Source of the DNA: Muribaculaceae bacterium
GTDB taxonomy: Bacteria > Bacteroidota > Bacteroidia > Bacteroidales > Muribaculaceae
DNA: 64,000 nt
Assembly (NCBI GenBank): GCA_017405965.1
Contig: JAFQZK010000035.1
Span: 62,001-126,000, forward strand
Direction of reading: 5' to 3'
Positions 63,701-64,000 of this stretch are shown one piece after another. The notes under the pieces were generated by a model. That model saw only the letters and a list, made by a program, of their open reading frames with translations. It had not been told where the DNA came from and made no database searches. The position numbers and the translations under genes are program-made. Each line of letters starts with the position of its first letter. The stretch's first letter is position 1.

Positions 63701-64000
63701 TCAAGGCATGGACACCTTGCTCAGGATTCCTTTTAGATGGGCGATGGTGATGCCGTAGTTGGTCATCGGTGTGCCTTGCCGGCGGCACTGATCCACGCGT
63801 GAGAGCATGAACTTGCGGTTAAACATGCAGCCGCCGCAATGAATCACGAGGTCATAACTTGTTACATCTTCAGGGAAATCTTTCCCGGCCACAATGTCTA
63901 CGGTCAGCCCTTGTCCCACGCGCTGTCGCAGCATGCGGGGAATCTTTTCGCGGCCGATGTCCTCGGCCAGCGGGGCATGAGTGCAGGCTTCGGCAATGAG
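63701..64000 (-). CDS. hydF: [FeFe] hydrogenase H-cluster maturation GTPase HydF, C-terminal part
   Basis: The last 99 residues are inside the window; the rest (GTPase and dimerisation domains) lies past the right edge. It reads EACTHAPLAEDIGREKIPRM, then LVIHCGGCMFNRKFML and TPMTNYGITIAHLKGIL, the C-terminal cluster-binding domain of HydF. The [4Fe-4S] ligands CTH and HCGGC are present. HydF is the scaffold that carries the 2Fe precursor of the H-cluster to HydA. It is convergent with the fused hydrogenase gene. HydE and HydG are not in this window. Confidence 0.9.
   Translation of the reverse strand, partial: LIAEACTHAPLAEDIGREKIPRMLRQRVGQGLTVDIVAGKDFPEDVTSYDLVIHCGGCMFNRKFMLSRVDQCRRQGTPMTNYGITIAHLKGILSKVSMP

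Overview
The window looks like chromosome from a gut-type Bacteroidales bacterium. Three things point there: promoters of the Bacteroidetes form (TTTG, about 20 bases, TAnnTTTG) sit upstream of many genes; start codons lack clear Shine-Dalgarno sequences; and the gene families are typical (BspA-like leucine-rich repeat proteins, small lipoproteins, two HU proteins, RNase G, ornithine/proline catabolism, and NAD-linked [FeFe] hydrogenase of an anaerobe). No tRNA, rRNA, CRISPR array or intact transposon was seen.

Layout. 1-262 is the 5' part of an esterase gene. 456-4262 is a large secreted BspA-like protein ending in a dockerin. 4654-4855 carries the ends of an apparent IS200/IS605-type element with no transposase. 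4925-7997 holds pruA and rocD (ornithine to glutamate). 8352-13061 is one AT-rich gene for a 1569-residue P-loop NTPase with a TIR-like N-terminus and a helical-repeat C-terminus that includes a pentatricopeptide-like repeat; it is a candidate defence protein. 13157-15571 is the RNase G, tiny basic ribosomal-type protein and HU group. 16025-22995 holds a DUF59 protein, an LpxH-like phosphatase, a duplicated pair of lipoproteins framed by interspersed repeats, ispD and recG.

23120-49133 mixes housekeeping genes (parE-coaD-ctp operon, greA-HIT, polysaccharide flippase, several transporters, prsW) with five more secreted dockerin proteins: a GHL10 glycosidase-like enzyme, an N-terminal-dockerin protein with a formylglycine-generating-enzyme-like domain, two cohesin-like/dockerin proteins and another BspA-like protein. 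Six dockerin proteins in 49 kb, two of them also carrying cohesin-like domains, suggest an extracellular assembly system.

49363-54965 holds a second HU, two overlapping rhomboid genes, an endonuclease/exonuclease/phosphatase-family membrane protein and an M3 peptidase lipoprotein. 55266-59475 is a complete electron-bifurcating-type [FeFe] hydrogenase operon in the order hydB-hydA-hydC. After an S41 peptidase, 61749-63554 encodes a second [FeFe] hydrogenase. It looks like a chimera: the thioredoxin-like [2Fe-2S] domain and the 2x[4Fe-4S] domain of HydB are joined directly to a HydA H-cluster domain. The C-terminus of the maturase HydF closes the window. The hydrogenase region and the dockerin/cohesin set are the two most interesting systems, with the large NTPase third.
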